This document shows, piece by piece, positions 1 through 7,765 of a stretch of 64,000 nucleotides of DNA (position 1 is its first letter; every line of letters starts with the position of its first letter). A program made the position numbers and the translations under genes. The notes below the pieces were generated by a model. The model did no database searches and had not been told where the DNA came from. It saw only the letters and a program-made list of their open reading frames with translations. The stretch comes from Mangrovimicrobium sp048323675 (GTDB lineage: Bacteria > Pseudomonadota > Gammaproteobacteria > Pseudomonadales > Halieaceae), in NCBI RefSeq assembly GCF_048323675.1, contig NZ_JBLWFK010000005.1:62001-126000 (forward strand). The letters run 5' to 3'.

Positions 1-617
1 AGTCGGCGCAGGTGGGCGTCGCCCAGGCCGACCTCTACCCGGCGATTTCCCTCGGCGGCAGTATCGGCTGGTCCGGCAGCAGCGTGAACGCCGTCGGCGA
101 CACTACCCGACTGGCCGGTGGACCGGCGCTCAGCTGGAATATTTTCAATTACGGCCAGCTGAAAAATAACGTGCGGGCCCAGGACGCGCGCCTGCAGCAG
201 GCGCTGGAAGGTTTCCAGGCCACCGTGCTGAGCGCCGCCCGGGAAGTGGACGACAGCGCGGCGAAAATTGCCCAGACCGGCGCCAGCCAGCAGATTCTCG
301 ACCAGTCGGTGACCGCCGCCGAGCGCTCGCTGGCGATCGCCAGCAAGCGCTATCGCGAGGGCTATTCCGACTTCCAGCGGGTTCTCGACGCGCAGGCGGC
401 GAGCTTTGCCCAGGCGGACCGCGCCATCGTCAACCGCGGCGACCACGTGGCCGCGGTGATCGCCCTGTACAAGGCACTCGGCGGCGGCTGGCAGGCCGCT
501 ACCATCGACAACCTGGTGCCGCAGGAAATGCGCGAGACCATGCAGGAACGCACCGACTGGGGCGACCTGCTGGATGCGCCTCTCACCGAACCACCGGAGC
601 AAGGAAACCCGCCATGA
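1..617 (+). CDS. Outer membrane efflux protein (TolC/NodT-like), 5' partial
   Basis: C-terminal part (about 204 codons, reading frame from base 3) of an outer-membrane factor of the TolC/NodT type, the exit duct of a tripartite pump. The visible stretch has the family pattern: AQADLYPAISLGG at the start of a beta-strand section, then SWNIFNYGQL and long Ala/Gln/Glu-rich helices of the periplasmic barrel (QQALEGFQATVLSAAREVDD, RYREGYSDFQRVLDAQ). The start lies outside the window. Its last codons overlap the ATG of the HlyD-type adaptor by 4 bases, so the two are translationally coupled. The substrate cannot be told from sequence. Confidence 0.85.
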   Translation, partial: SAQVGVAQADLYPAISLGGSIGWSGSSVNAVGDTTRLAGGPALSWNIFNYGQLKNNVRAQDARLQQALEGFQATVLSAAREVDDSAAKIAQTGASQQILDQSVTAAERSLAIASKRYREGYSDFQRVLDAQAASFAQADRAIVNRGDHVAAVIALYKALGGGWQAATIDNLVPQEMRETMQERTDWGDLLDAPLTEPPEQGNPP

Positions 618-1765
618 GCGAGTCCAACCCGACCACGCCCGCACCGGACGCCGCGCCAGCCCCCGCCAACGAGGCTCCTCCGCCGCCGCCCTCGACCAAC
701 CGGGGCGTGCTGGTGGTCCTGGTCCTGCTGCTCGTCTCCCTGGCCTGGTACCTGCTGGCGGACCGCTTCACGCCCTACACCTCGCAGGCCCGGGTGCAGG
801 GCTACGTGGTGGGTGTCGCGCCCAAGGTGGCGGGTGTGATTACAGCCATCCACGTGGAAAACAACACCCGGGTCCAGCAGGGGCAGAAGCTGTTCAGTAT
901 CGACCGCTCGCAGTACGACATCGCCCTGCAAAGCGCGCTGTCCAACCTCGACAATACCCGCCAGCAGGTCTCCGCCGGCGACGCCGCTGTGGAACAGGCC
1001 CGGGCCAACCTGGTCGCGGCCGAGGCCGGGCAGCTGAAGGCCCAACAGGACTACAGCCGCCTGAAGCGCCTGCGCGAAGACGACCCGGGCACGATTTCCG
1101 AGCGGCGCCTGGAGATCTCCAGCGCCACCCTGGCCCAGACCCGGGCCCAGGTCGCCGCCGCCGTGGCAGGCGTGCAGCGCGCCATCGAGCAGAAGGGCGG
1201 CGACAGCGACGATTCCGGCAACACCCTGCTGCAGGCGGCGCAGGCGGCGGTGGACAAGGCGCAGCTGGACCTCGACAACACGACGGTGGTCGCCCAGTCC
1301 GACGGCGTGATCACCGACCTGCGCGCCGATGTCGGCCAGTTCGCCGGCACCGGTAGCCCGGTACTCACCCTGGTGGCGGTGCAGCAGGTATGGATAAACG
1401 CCGACTACACCGAGAACAACCTCGGCCACCTCAAGCCCGGGACACCGGTGGAGATCCTGCTCGATTCGATGCCCGGGCAGGTATTCGGGGGACGGGTCCG
1501 GGATATCGGTGTGGGCGTGAGCGCCGGCTCGCCGCCGCCGCCCGGCGCCCTGCCCAGCGTGCAGAACAACCGCGACTGGCTGCGCCAGGCGCAGCGCTTC
1601 CCGGTGCAGGTGGATTTCACGGAAAGCCCCTCCCCCGAGATCCTGCGCAACCTGCGGCTCGGCGGCCAGGCGTCGGTGATTGCCTACAGCGAGGGCCACT
1701 GGCTGCTGAGGATGCTCGGCAAGGCCTACATCCGGGTGCTCAGTGTGCTGTCCTATGCCTACTAG
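614..1765 (+). CDS. HlyD/EmrA-type membrane fusion protein
   Basis: 383 aa periplasmic adaptor of an efflux system. A Pro/Ala-rich cytoplasmic N-terminus (residues 1-32) precedes one membrane anchor (about 33-52, LVVLVLLLVSLAWYLL), a lipoyl-like half motif (VQGYVVGVAPKVAGVI), a coiled-coil hairpin rich in Gln/Ala (about 105-215) and the second lipoyl half (DGVITDLRADVGQFAGTG), then a beta-barrel. It links an inner-membrane transporter to the outer-membrane factor encoded just upstream (4-base overlap). The usual MFS partner EmrB is absent. The next gene is a DUF2955 membrane protein, an arrangement known for HlyD-DUF2955 pairs. Confidence 0.9.
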   Translation: MSESNPTTPAPDAAPAPANEAPPPPPSTNRGVLVVLVLLLVSLAWYLLADRFTPYTSQARVQGYVVGVAPKVAGVITAIHVENNTRVQQGQKLFSIDRSQYDIALQSALSNLDNTRQQVSAGDAAVEQARANLVAAEAGQLKAQQDYSRLKRLREDDPGTISERRLEISSATLAQTRAQVAAAVAGVQRAIEQKGGDSDDSGNTLLQAAQAAVDKAQLDLDNTTVVAQSDGVITDLRADVGQFAGTGSPVLTLVAVQQVWINADYTENNLGHLKPGTPVEILLDSMPGQVFGGRVRDIGVGVSAGSPPPPGALPSVQNNRDWLRQAQRFPVQVDFTESPSPEILRNLRLGGQASVIAYSEGHWLLRMLGKAYIRVLSVLSYAY

Positions 1766-1783
1766 GACACGGGAGCCGCGCTG

Positions 1784-2815
1784 ATGCATATCGCCGAGCG
1801 CCGCTGCTACCGGCTGGCCTGCGCGACCGGCATCGCGCTGGCGCTGGGCTACGGCATGGGCCTGGCGATCCCTTTTATCGCACCGCTGCTGGCGATACTG
1901 CTGGGCGCCAAGCCCGCCCGCCCGCCGGGACTGAAAGCGAGTATCATCGTCATCCTGTTCATGGTCGTCGCCCTCGGCATCGGGGTTGCCATCGGCCCGC
2001 TGCTGCAACTCGCGCCGGTCTCCGCGCTGTTGCTGATCTCACTGGGCCTGTTTTTTTCCAGCCGGCTGGCCATCGTCGGCGGCAAGGAAGTGCCCTCCAC
2101 CCTGCTGGCCATGGGCTTTACCGTAATTCCTGCCGCCAGCTGTGTCAGCCAGGCGCTGGCCCTGGCGATCATCGCCACCCTGGCACTGAGCGTGGCGATC
2201 GCCATCGTCAGCCTGTGGCTCGCCTATCCCCTGTTCCCGGAGGGCAGCGGGACGCCGCCACCACCCCCGGCGCCGGTCAGCCCGGAGGAAGGCGGCTGGC
2301 TGTCCCTGCGCGCCACCCTGATCGTCCTGCCGGCTTTCCTGCTGACCCTGACCAACCCGGCGGCCTACCTGCCACTGACAGTGAAAAGTATCCTGCTGGG
2401 GCGGGAGGCGACCGAGGTCCGCCTGCGCGACGCCGGCCGCGAACTGATCGGCAGTACGGCACTGGGCGGAATCTGCGCCATCGCGGTGTGGGGACTGCTG
2501 AGCCTCGCGGTGGAACTGTGGTTCTTCACCGGCTGGGTGGTGCTGGTGACGCTGCTGCTGATGTCCGGTGCCTACGGCGCGCGCGCCAGCCGCTTCGGGG
2601 CCAGCTTCTGGGTCAACACCCTGACCACCATGCTGATCCTGCTCGGCGCCGCGGTGCAGGACAGCGCCAACGGCAAGGATGTCTACCAGGCCTTCGCGGT
2701 GCGCCTCGCCCTGTTCATCGCGGTGACTCTCTACGCCATACTGGCCATGGCGTTACTGGAGAACTGGCGCAACTGGCGCGGCGACCGAACCCGGAGAATG
2801 ACTCATGCTGTTTAA
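1784..2815 (+). CDS. DUF2955 (FUSC-like) inner membrane protein
   Basis: 343 aa polytopic membrane protein. Hydrophobic segments fill most of the N-terminal half (residues 10-165) and a second cluster lies at about 225-335, the split-bundle layout of FUSC/aromatic-acid exporter relatives and of DUF2955. A conserved-looking N-terminus (RRCYRLACATGIALALGYG) leads into a proline-containing helix pair. It sits 18 bases after the HlyD-type adaptor, so I infer it is the inner-membrane component of this efflux set. Its 3' end overlaps the next gene by 11 bases. Family assignment is from pattern memory; substrate unknown. Confidence 0.75.
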   Translation: MHIAERRCYRLACATGIALALGYGMGLAIPFIAPLLAILLGAKPARPPGLKASIIVILFMVVALGIGVAIGPLLQLAPVSALLLISLGLFFSSRLAIVGGKEVPSTLLAMGFTVIPAASCVSQALALAIIATLALSVAIAIVSLWLAYPLFPEGSGTPPPPPAPVSPEEGGWLSLRATLIVLPAFLLTLTNPAAYLPLTVKSILLGREATEVRLRDAGRELIGSTALGGICAIAVWGLLSLAVELWFFTGWVVLVTLLLMSGAYGARASRFGASFWVNTLTTMLILLGAAVQDSANGKDVYQAFAVRLALFIAVTLYAILAMALLENWRNWRGDRTRRMTHAV

Positions 2816-3266
2816 CCTCGCCCTTGGAATCGGCACCATGATCGTCTGCCTGCTGTTGCAGGGAATCCTGGTCGTCGCCGCCCTGCGTTACTATTCCCGC
2901 CGCTACGAGCGAATGTCGACCACCTTTATGGCCGCAATGCGGGTCACCGCGGGACTGATGCTGATCCTGATTATCGGCAACCTGGCCCAGGCGGCGGCCT
3001 GGGCGCTGCTGTTCATGGCGCTGGGTGAATTCGGGAGTTTTACCGAAGCGTTCTATTTTTCCACAGTCAATTTCGCCACCCTGGGCTACGGCGATATCGT
3101 CATGTCGGAAGCCCACCGCGTACTGGGTCCGCTGGAAGCGGTCAACGGCGTGCTGATGATCGGGGTATCCACCGCGGCGCTGTCACGGACCTTCCAGGAA
3201 GTGGTGAAATTCAGGGTTCACCGCGGCAGCGAAGAGCTCCCCCGCGTGCCGACCAATGGAGATTGA
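2805..3266 (+). CDS. Small potassium-channel-like membrane protein
   Basis: 153 aa with three hydrophobic segments (about 4-24, 44-66 and 104-124). Between the last two lies a pore-loop signature, FSTVNFATLGYGDIV, whose TLGYGD matches the K+ channel selectivity filter of the Ion_trans_2 family. There is no obvious cytoplasmic RCK domain, only a short polar C-tail. It overlaps the DUF2955 gene upstream by 11 bases and the CYTH-CHAD gene downstream by 11 bases, so it is co-translated with them. Conduction and selectivity are inferred from the filter only. A second protein of this kind is encoded at 12286-12702. Confidence 0.8.
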   Translation: MLFNLALGIGTMIVCLLLQGILVVAALRYYSRRYERMSTTFMAAMRVTAGLMLILIIGNLAQAAAWALLFMALGEFGSFTEAFYFSTVNFATLGYGDIVMSEAHRVLGPLEAVNGVLMIGVSTAALSRTFQEVVKFRVHRGSEELPRVPTNGD

Positions 3267-4779
3267 GAGCGAACTGAAATTCGCAGTAGCGCCGCGTACC
3301 GCGGGAAAACTGCTCAAATCCACAATCCTGAAGCAGGCGGCGACAGGTAAGCGCCGCAAACGCCGTCTGGTCAGCACCTATTTCGACACCCGCCAGCACA
3401 CCCTGCGCAAGGCCGGCGCCGCACTCCGGGTGCGCCGCGGCGGCGACAGCGGAAGCTGCGAACAAACGATAAAGCTGCCCGCGCCGGGGCCGGCAGGCAT
3501 GCAGAACTACGAGGAATGGAATACGCCGGTGGACGGCCCGGAGCCGGAGCTGCGCCGGTTTGACTCCGCGGCCCTGCGCCGTCTCGGTGAGGGCAAGTTC
3601 AAGGCCCGCCTGGAAGCGGTGTTCACCACCGATGTCGAACGCACCTCAATTCACCTGGTGCGCGGCAATACCCATTTCATGCTCGACCTGGATATCGGCG
3701 AACTGTGCGGACACGGCAAGCGGGAGCGCCGGGAGCCGGTCTGTGAGGCCGAGTTCGAGTTGCTCAGCGGCGACCCGCTGCGCATGCTCGATTTCCTGCT
3801 CGAGCTGGACCGGGACATCGGCTGGCACCCCCTGTATATGACCAAGGCGCAACGCGGTTACGCGCTGGCCCGTCCGGCACTGCGGGTAAAACGCAGTAAG
3901 GCGAGGACGGTGGCGCTTGAGCCGGGTGCTAGTGTCGGCGAGGCATTTCTCTGTATTGTCGGGGAGGCGCTCGGGCACCTGCAGCGCAACCTGCAACCGG
4001 CGCTGCAGGGCCAGCCCGAGGGCGTCCACCAGGCCCGCGTGGCGATACGCCGCACCCGGGCCGCGCTCCGCGGGTTCAAGTCAATCCTGCCCTACGACAA
4101 GCGCAAGGCGTTCAATGGGGAGTTTCGCTGGCTGCAATCGCGCCTCGCGCCGGCGCGCGACTGGCATGTGTTTCACAGCGAGACCCTGCCGCAGATAGCG
4201 CGGGAGGCCCCTGCGCAAAGTGACGACCTCCGGCGACTGCATCAGCTGGCGACGCGGGAGCGCAAACACGCAACCGCCGAAGCCCGCGAAGCACTTGCCG
4301 GCCAGCGCTTCACCCGTCTCATGCTGCAGTTCCAGCGCTGGCTTCTGTCCCTGGACAAGGCCTCCGGGGATATCTTCACCCAGTCCCTGCAGCCCTTTGC
4401 GCTCAGTGTACTGGGCAGGGCCCACCGCGACCTGTTACTGGATGGCCGCCCCCTGTCAAAAATGACCGAGGAAGAACGCCACGCCCTGCGCAAACGCGGC
4501 AAGAAATCCCGCTATGCGATGGAGTTCTTTTCCAGCCTCTGGCAGGGAGCGGCCGCAGACCTCTACCTGAAACAGCTGGAACAGTTACAGGACCGGCTGG
4601 GGGAAGCCAACGACGCCGTCGTCGCGCGCAAGCTGATCGCCAGCCTGCCGCCGCGCGCCCTGTCATCTTCCGGCCTGCTGCTGGTGCAGGACTGGTCGGC
4701 GGCCAGGGAGGCCAGCTGCCGCCGGGCGGGGCAACCGGTGTGGCGGAAAATGCAGCGCGCAACGTGTTTCTGGCATTGA
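3256..4779 (+). CDS. CYTH and CHAD domain protein (inorganic triphosphatase family)
   Basis: 507 aa. The N-terminal CYTH domain (about 1-205) starts with the diagnostic ExExK motif (ESELK) and continues with charged beta strands (RRRLVSTYFDTRQHTLRKAG, LRVRRGGD, EAEFELLSGD) that line a triphosphate tunnel. The C-terminal CHAD domain (about 220-490) has the conserved His- and Arg-rich helices (VHQARVAIRRTRAALRGF, RDWHVFHSETLP) implicated in polyphosphate binding. Proteins with this architecture, such as E. coli YgiF, hydrolyse inorganic triphosphate. The start is the ATG at 3256, which keeps the ExExK motif at the N-terminus and overlaps the channel gene by 11 bases. Confidence 0.9.
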   Translation: MEIESELKFAVAPRTAGKLLKSTILKQAATGKRRKRRLVSTYFDTRQHTLRKAGAALRVRRGGDSGSCEQTIKLPAPGPAGMQNYEEWNTPVDGPEPELRRFDSAALRRLGEGKFKARLEAVFTTDVERTSIHLVRGNTHFMLDLDIGELCGHGKRERREPVCEAEFELLSGDPLRMLDFLLELDRDIGWHPLYMTKAQRGYALARPALRVKRSKARTVALEPGASVGEAFLCIVGEALGHLQRNLQPALQGQPEGVHQARVAIRRTRAALRGFKSILPYDKRKAFNGEFRWLQSRLAPARDWHVFHSETLPQIAREAPAQSDDLRRLHQLATRERKHATAEAREALAGQRFTRLMLQFQRWLLSLDKASGDIFTQSLQPFALSVLGRAHRDLLLDGRPLSKMTEEERHALRKRGKKSRYAMEFFSSLWQGAAADLYLKQLEQLQDRLGEANDAVVARKLIASLPPRALSSSGLLLVQDWSAAREASCRRAGQPVWRKMQRATCFWH

Positions 4780-4930
4780 CCGCGCAGCGGGCAGCCGGCG
4801 GCACGACGGACAATTCCATCATTTCCAGACCAGCCATCCCATGCAGCCGGGTTCTTGCGTATGCTGGGTTGAGCGGGGGGAATTCCCCGTGTCACGGACG
4901 ACAGACAACGCACGACAGGGAGAAGTCAGC

Positions 4931-5605
4931 ATGAATCTGAAAACATTGATCATCGCCGCAGCGGCATTTTTCACCAGCGGCGTCAGCCAGGCGGCCACCA
5001 TAGCCACCTGGGATATGACCGGCCAGCCCGGGGACCAGACGGTAATGGTCGCCAGTAATCTGGCAAGCGGCCTGCAAGCGGCGACGCTGTCCCGCGGCGC
5101 CGGTCTCAACGCGACCACCGGCACTGACTCCTTCAGCAGTTCCGGGTGGTCGGGAAGCGAGGCGGACGATTACCTGAGCCTCAGCCTCTCGGTTGCCGAG
5201 GGCTACCTGCTGAACCTCGACTGGCTCGCGATCGGCACCCGCGCCTCCAACACCGGCCCCGGCAGCATTGGCGTGTTTTCCAGCCTGGACGGTTTCAGCA
5301 GCCCACTGCAGGGCATTGCGCAAAATGGCGGCGAGGTGGTCGCTTCGCTGGTCGATCTCAGCGGCCTCGGGACATTGACCGGCAATCTGGAACTGCGCCT
5401 GTACGAACTGGGCAACACCCAGGCGGACGGCAGCGGCGACACCAGCGCCGCCGGCACGTTTCGCGTGGTTAACAGCACGGGCGGCTTCACCCGTTTCGAG
5501 GGTGAGCTGCAGCTGACCCCGGTGCCCCTGCCCGCCTCGCTGTGGTTGTTTGGTTCGGCATTGGCAGCACTGGGCATGCGCGGCAGATCGACTAGCTGCG
5601 GCTGA
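4931..5605 (+). CDS. Secreted protein with PEP-CTERM-like VPLPA sorting tail
   Basis: 224 aa. A signal peptide (about 1-23, ending GVSQA) is followed by a Ser/Gly/Thr-rich beta-type domain without a recognised enzymatic motif. The C-terminus has the gammaproteobacterial variant of the PEP-CTERM signal: VPLPASLWLFGSALAALG, then a basic tail (MRGRSTSCG). Such tails direct processing by an exosortase (EpsH family) and are found on surface or matrix proteins. The ATG at 4931 was chosen because AGGGAGAA lies 7 bases upstream and the signal peptide begins there. The final residues include a cysteine, unusual for the basic cap. No exosortase gene is in the window. Confidence 0.75.
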   Translation: MNLKTLIIAAAAFFTSGVSQAATIATWDMTGQPGDQTVMVASNLASGLQAATLSRGAGLNATTGTDSFSSSGWSGSEADDYLSLSLSVAEGYLLNLDWLAIGTRASNTGPGSIGVFSSLDGFSSPLQGIAQNGGEVVASLVDLSGLGTLTGNLELRLYELGNTQADGSGDTSAAGTFRVVNSTGGFTRFEGELQLTPVPLPASLWLFGSALAALGMRGRSTSCG

Positions 5606-5794
5606 ACAATGATTGTCCTCGCGGCGGGCCGGCGCCACTCCGGCTCCCGGTCCGCTGCAGTCCCCTGACCCGTGCGCCGGAATTGGGGACGGCGGGCTCG
5701 CGGCGAATTTCAGCGTGTACTGGCGATAATAAGCAGTTACGCTTGGACCTGCATTTCCAGCTCATCCAACCGACAGCACTCCAGGCAGGTACCC

Positions 5795-7138
5795 ATGATT
5801 CGCCCCTCGCGCTTCCCCGCGGCAATTGCCGCGTCCATTCTCAGCACCCTCGCCGTGGTGACCCCCGACACCCGGGCCAGCGAAGCGCTGACGGAGCAAC
5901 AGTTACAGGCAGCCTACCAACACCTGCACCAGAACCCCGAGCTGTCCCTGCAGGAGGAACAAACCGCCGCCTATCTCGCCGACCACCTCGAGGCAATGGG
6001 CTACCAGGTCACCCGCAATATCGGCGGGCACGGCTTGGTCGCACTGCTGCAGAACGGTGACGGCCCAACCATTATGTACCGCGCCGACATGGACGGCCTG
6101 CCGGTGGCGGAAAATACCGGCCTGCCCTTTGCCAGCAAGGCGACCGGCCTGTCGCAGGGAGACAGCCAGGTGCCGGTCATGCACGCCTGCGGCCACGACG
6201 TTCACATGACGGTACTGTTGGGCGTGGCCGCGGAAATGATGGCCCATCGCGGAGACTGGCATGGCACCCTGGAACTCATCGGCCAGCCCGCCGAGGAACT
6301 CGGCGCCGGCGCCCTGGCGATGCTGCAGGACGGCCTGTTCACTCGCTTTCCCCAACCGGACCTGAACCTTGCGCTACACGTTTATCCGGACCTGCCGGTC
6401 GGCACCATCGGCTACGCACCGGAATACGCGATGGCCAACGTCGACGAAGTGGATGTGACCATCTACGGCAAGGGCGGCCACGGCGCCTACCCGGAATCGA
6501 GTATCGATCCGATCATGATGTCGGCGGAAATCATCACGATGCTGCAAACCATTGTCAGCCGGGAATTGTCCGCGCTGGAACCGGCGGTGATCACCGTCGG
6601 CTCCATCCACGGCGGCAGCAAGCACAACATCATTCCCGACGAAGTCAAACTGCAGCTGACCGTGCGCAGCTATGCGGACGATACCCGCGCCTTCCTGCTG
6701 CGCCGCATCGAGGAGATCAGCCAGGGAATCGCACGCACCGCGGGTGTTCCGGAAGATCGTTTGCCAGAGGTTGTGGTCACCGACGAATACACTCCCTCGG
6801 TGTACAACAATCCCGCCCTGACCGAACAGGTGGTGGATATCCTGCGCAAGGGGCCGTCGGCAGCGCCGGTAGTGAAACTCAAACCCAGTATGGCGGGGGA
6901 GGATTTCAGCCGCTACGGCCGCACCGATGCACGCATTCCCTCACTGTTGCTCTGGCTGGGCGTTACCAGCGAAGCGCGCATTGCACAGGCAAAGGCGCAG
7001 GGAACCAACCTGCCCAGCCTGCACTCCGCAAAATTTGTCCCGGATGCGGTTCCGGCGATCGAGGCGGGGGTCGCGCAAATGTCTGCCGTGCTGGTTGCGC
7101 TGTTTGCCGAAGGCGTCGCGCCGGGCACGCCTGAATAA
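5795..7138 (+). CDS. Secreted M20-family amidohydrolase/peptidase
   Basis: 447 aa. The N-terminus is a signal peptide (about 1-30). The mature part matches the M20D amidohydrolase family (hippurate hydrolase, N-acyl-amino-acid amidohydrolase): LHQNPELSLQEEQTA, metal-binding RADMDGLPV and HACGHDVHM, then PAEELGAGA with the catalytic Glu, the dimerisation domain (GKGGHGAYPESSIDPI) and a late metal-ligand region (MAGEDFSRY). It removes acyl groups from amino acids or dipeptides, here probably in the periplasm. The ATG at 5795 was preferred over upstream in-frame starts because only it gives a signal peptide at the N-terminus. Substrate unknown. Confidence 0.88.
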   Translation: MIRPSRFPAAIAASILSTLAVVTPDTRASEALTEQQLQAAYQHLHQNPELSLQEEQTAAYLADHLEAMGYQVTRNIGGHGLVALLQNGDGPTIMYRADMDGLPVAENTGLPFASKATGLSQGDSQVPVMHACGHDVHMTVLLGVAAEMMAHRGDWHGTLELIGQPAEELGAGALAMLQDGLFTRFPQPDLNLALHVYPDLPVGTIGYAPEYAMANVDEVDVTIYGKGGHGAYPESSIDPIMMSAEIITMLQTIVSRELSALEPAVITVGSIHGGSKHNIIPDEVKLQLTVRSYADDTRAFLLRRIEEISQGIARTAGVPEDRLPEVVVTDEYTPSVYNNPALTEQVVDILRKGPSAAPVVKLKPSMAGEDFSRYGRTDARIPSLLLWLGVTSEARIAQAKAQGTNLPSLHSAKFVPDAVPAIEAGVAQMSAVLVALFAEGVAPGTPE

Positions 7139-7150
7139 GCGGCTGCAAAC

Positions 7151-7176
7151 AAAACGGGGCCGCTAGCGGCCCCGTT
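7151..7176 (-). terminator. Palindromic intrinsic terminator of the acidic lipoprotein gene
   Basis: A perfect 24-bp palindrome (7153-7176, arms AACGGGGCCGCT/AGCGGCCCCGTT). On the minus strand it is followed by a T-rich tail (TTTTGTTTG), the layout of a Rho-independent terminator for the leftward gene ending at 7197. It may also stop rightward transcripts from the M20 gene, although that side lacks a T-run. Confidence 0.75.
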
Positions 7177-7196
7177 ATGCGGAACAGCCTGCAGGC

Positions 7197-7610
7197 TTAT
7201 TCCATCGCTTTTTTCACCTCGTCGGCGGCTTCGTCGGCAGCATCGGCGGCATCGTCAGCGGCCTCTTCCATCGCATCGCCCGCCTCTTCCGCCATATCAC
7301 CGGCGTCATCCATTGCGTCATCCATTGCATCGCCGGCCTCATCGGCCATATCACCCGCCGCATCCTTGGTGTCTTCCCAGGCATCGCCCATCGCGTCGCC
7401 TGCGTCGGACATGGCTTCACCAGTCGCGTCCATTGCGTCGCTGGCCATGTCTCCGGCGGAATCCACCGCTTCACTGGTCTTTTCCTTCACGGTCTCCGCT
7501 GCTTCGGACATCGACGACTTGGCCGAGTCCACATCTTCCTTGCTGCAAGCAGACAGCGACAATGCAAAGACCGCGGCAACAGCCGCGACAACCATATTGT
7601 TGATTTTCAT
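7197..7610 (-). CDS. Acidic low-complexity lipoprotein (Asp/Ala/Met repeats)
   Basis: 137 aa. The signal peptide ends in a lipobox LSAC with the lipidated Cys at residue 22 (position 23 is Ser, which favours outer-membrane sorting). The rest is one long low-complexity stretch of Ala, Asp, Glu and Met with a repeating AGDAM/DDAMDDAGDM unit, spaced as expected for a single amphipathic helix. The N-terminal part (VDSAKSSMSEAAETVKEKTSEA) resembles LEA/apolipoprotein-like helices. No enzymatic motif is present. It is a single-gene unit with its own terminator and divergent or convergent neighbours. Function unknown; a stress-protective, cation-binding or envelope spacer role is only a guess. Confidence 0.8.
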   Translation of the reverse strand: MKINNMVVAAVAAVFALSLSACSKEDVDSAKSSMSEAAETVKEKTSEAVDSAGDMASDAMDATGEAMSDAGDAMGDAWEDTKDAAGDMADEAGDAMDDAMDDAGDMAEEAGDAMEEAADDAADAADEAADEVKKAME

Positions 7611-7731
7611 ACCTGTAATTACCCCTTGTTGTTCACAAACGAGTCTACGAAGGTTAGCTCCTGCTTTTGTTTACTGCCAGTTTTCTGCACAGGGCTGGGG
7701 TGACTATAACCCACCGGGCGCCAGGATAAAC

Positions 7732-7750
7732 CCCCGCTGCAACAGCGGGG
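7732..7750 (-). terminator. Possible terminator after the phytase gene
   Basis: Stem CCCCGCTG/CAGCGGGG with a 3-nt loop lies 16 bases beyond the phytase stop codon and is followed on the minus strand by GTTTAT. The T-tract is short, so termination is plausible but weak. Confidence 0.5.
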
Positions 7751-7765
7751 TGTACCAGTAATGCG

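Noticed and set aside
362..2008. Long leftward frame across the efflux genes
   Set aside because: Antisense of the HlyD-type gene, His/Arg/Gly-rich with no domain; typical GC-rich shadow.
4877..4888. GGGGAATTCCCC palindrome upstream of the PEP-CTERM-like gene
   Set aside because: Short and isolated; no repeat elsewhere in the window and no known operator match.
7177..7761. Long rightward reading frame (Ser/Ala/Pro-rich) opposite the acidic lipoprotein
   Set aside because: It is the reverse complement of a low-complexity gene; the opposite strand has a signal peptide, lipobox and terminator.
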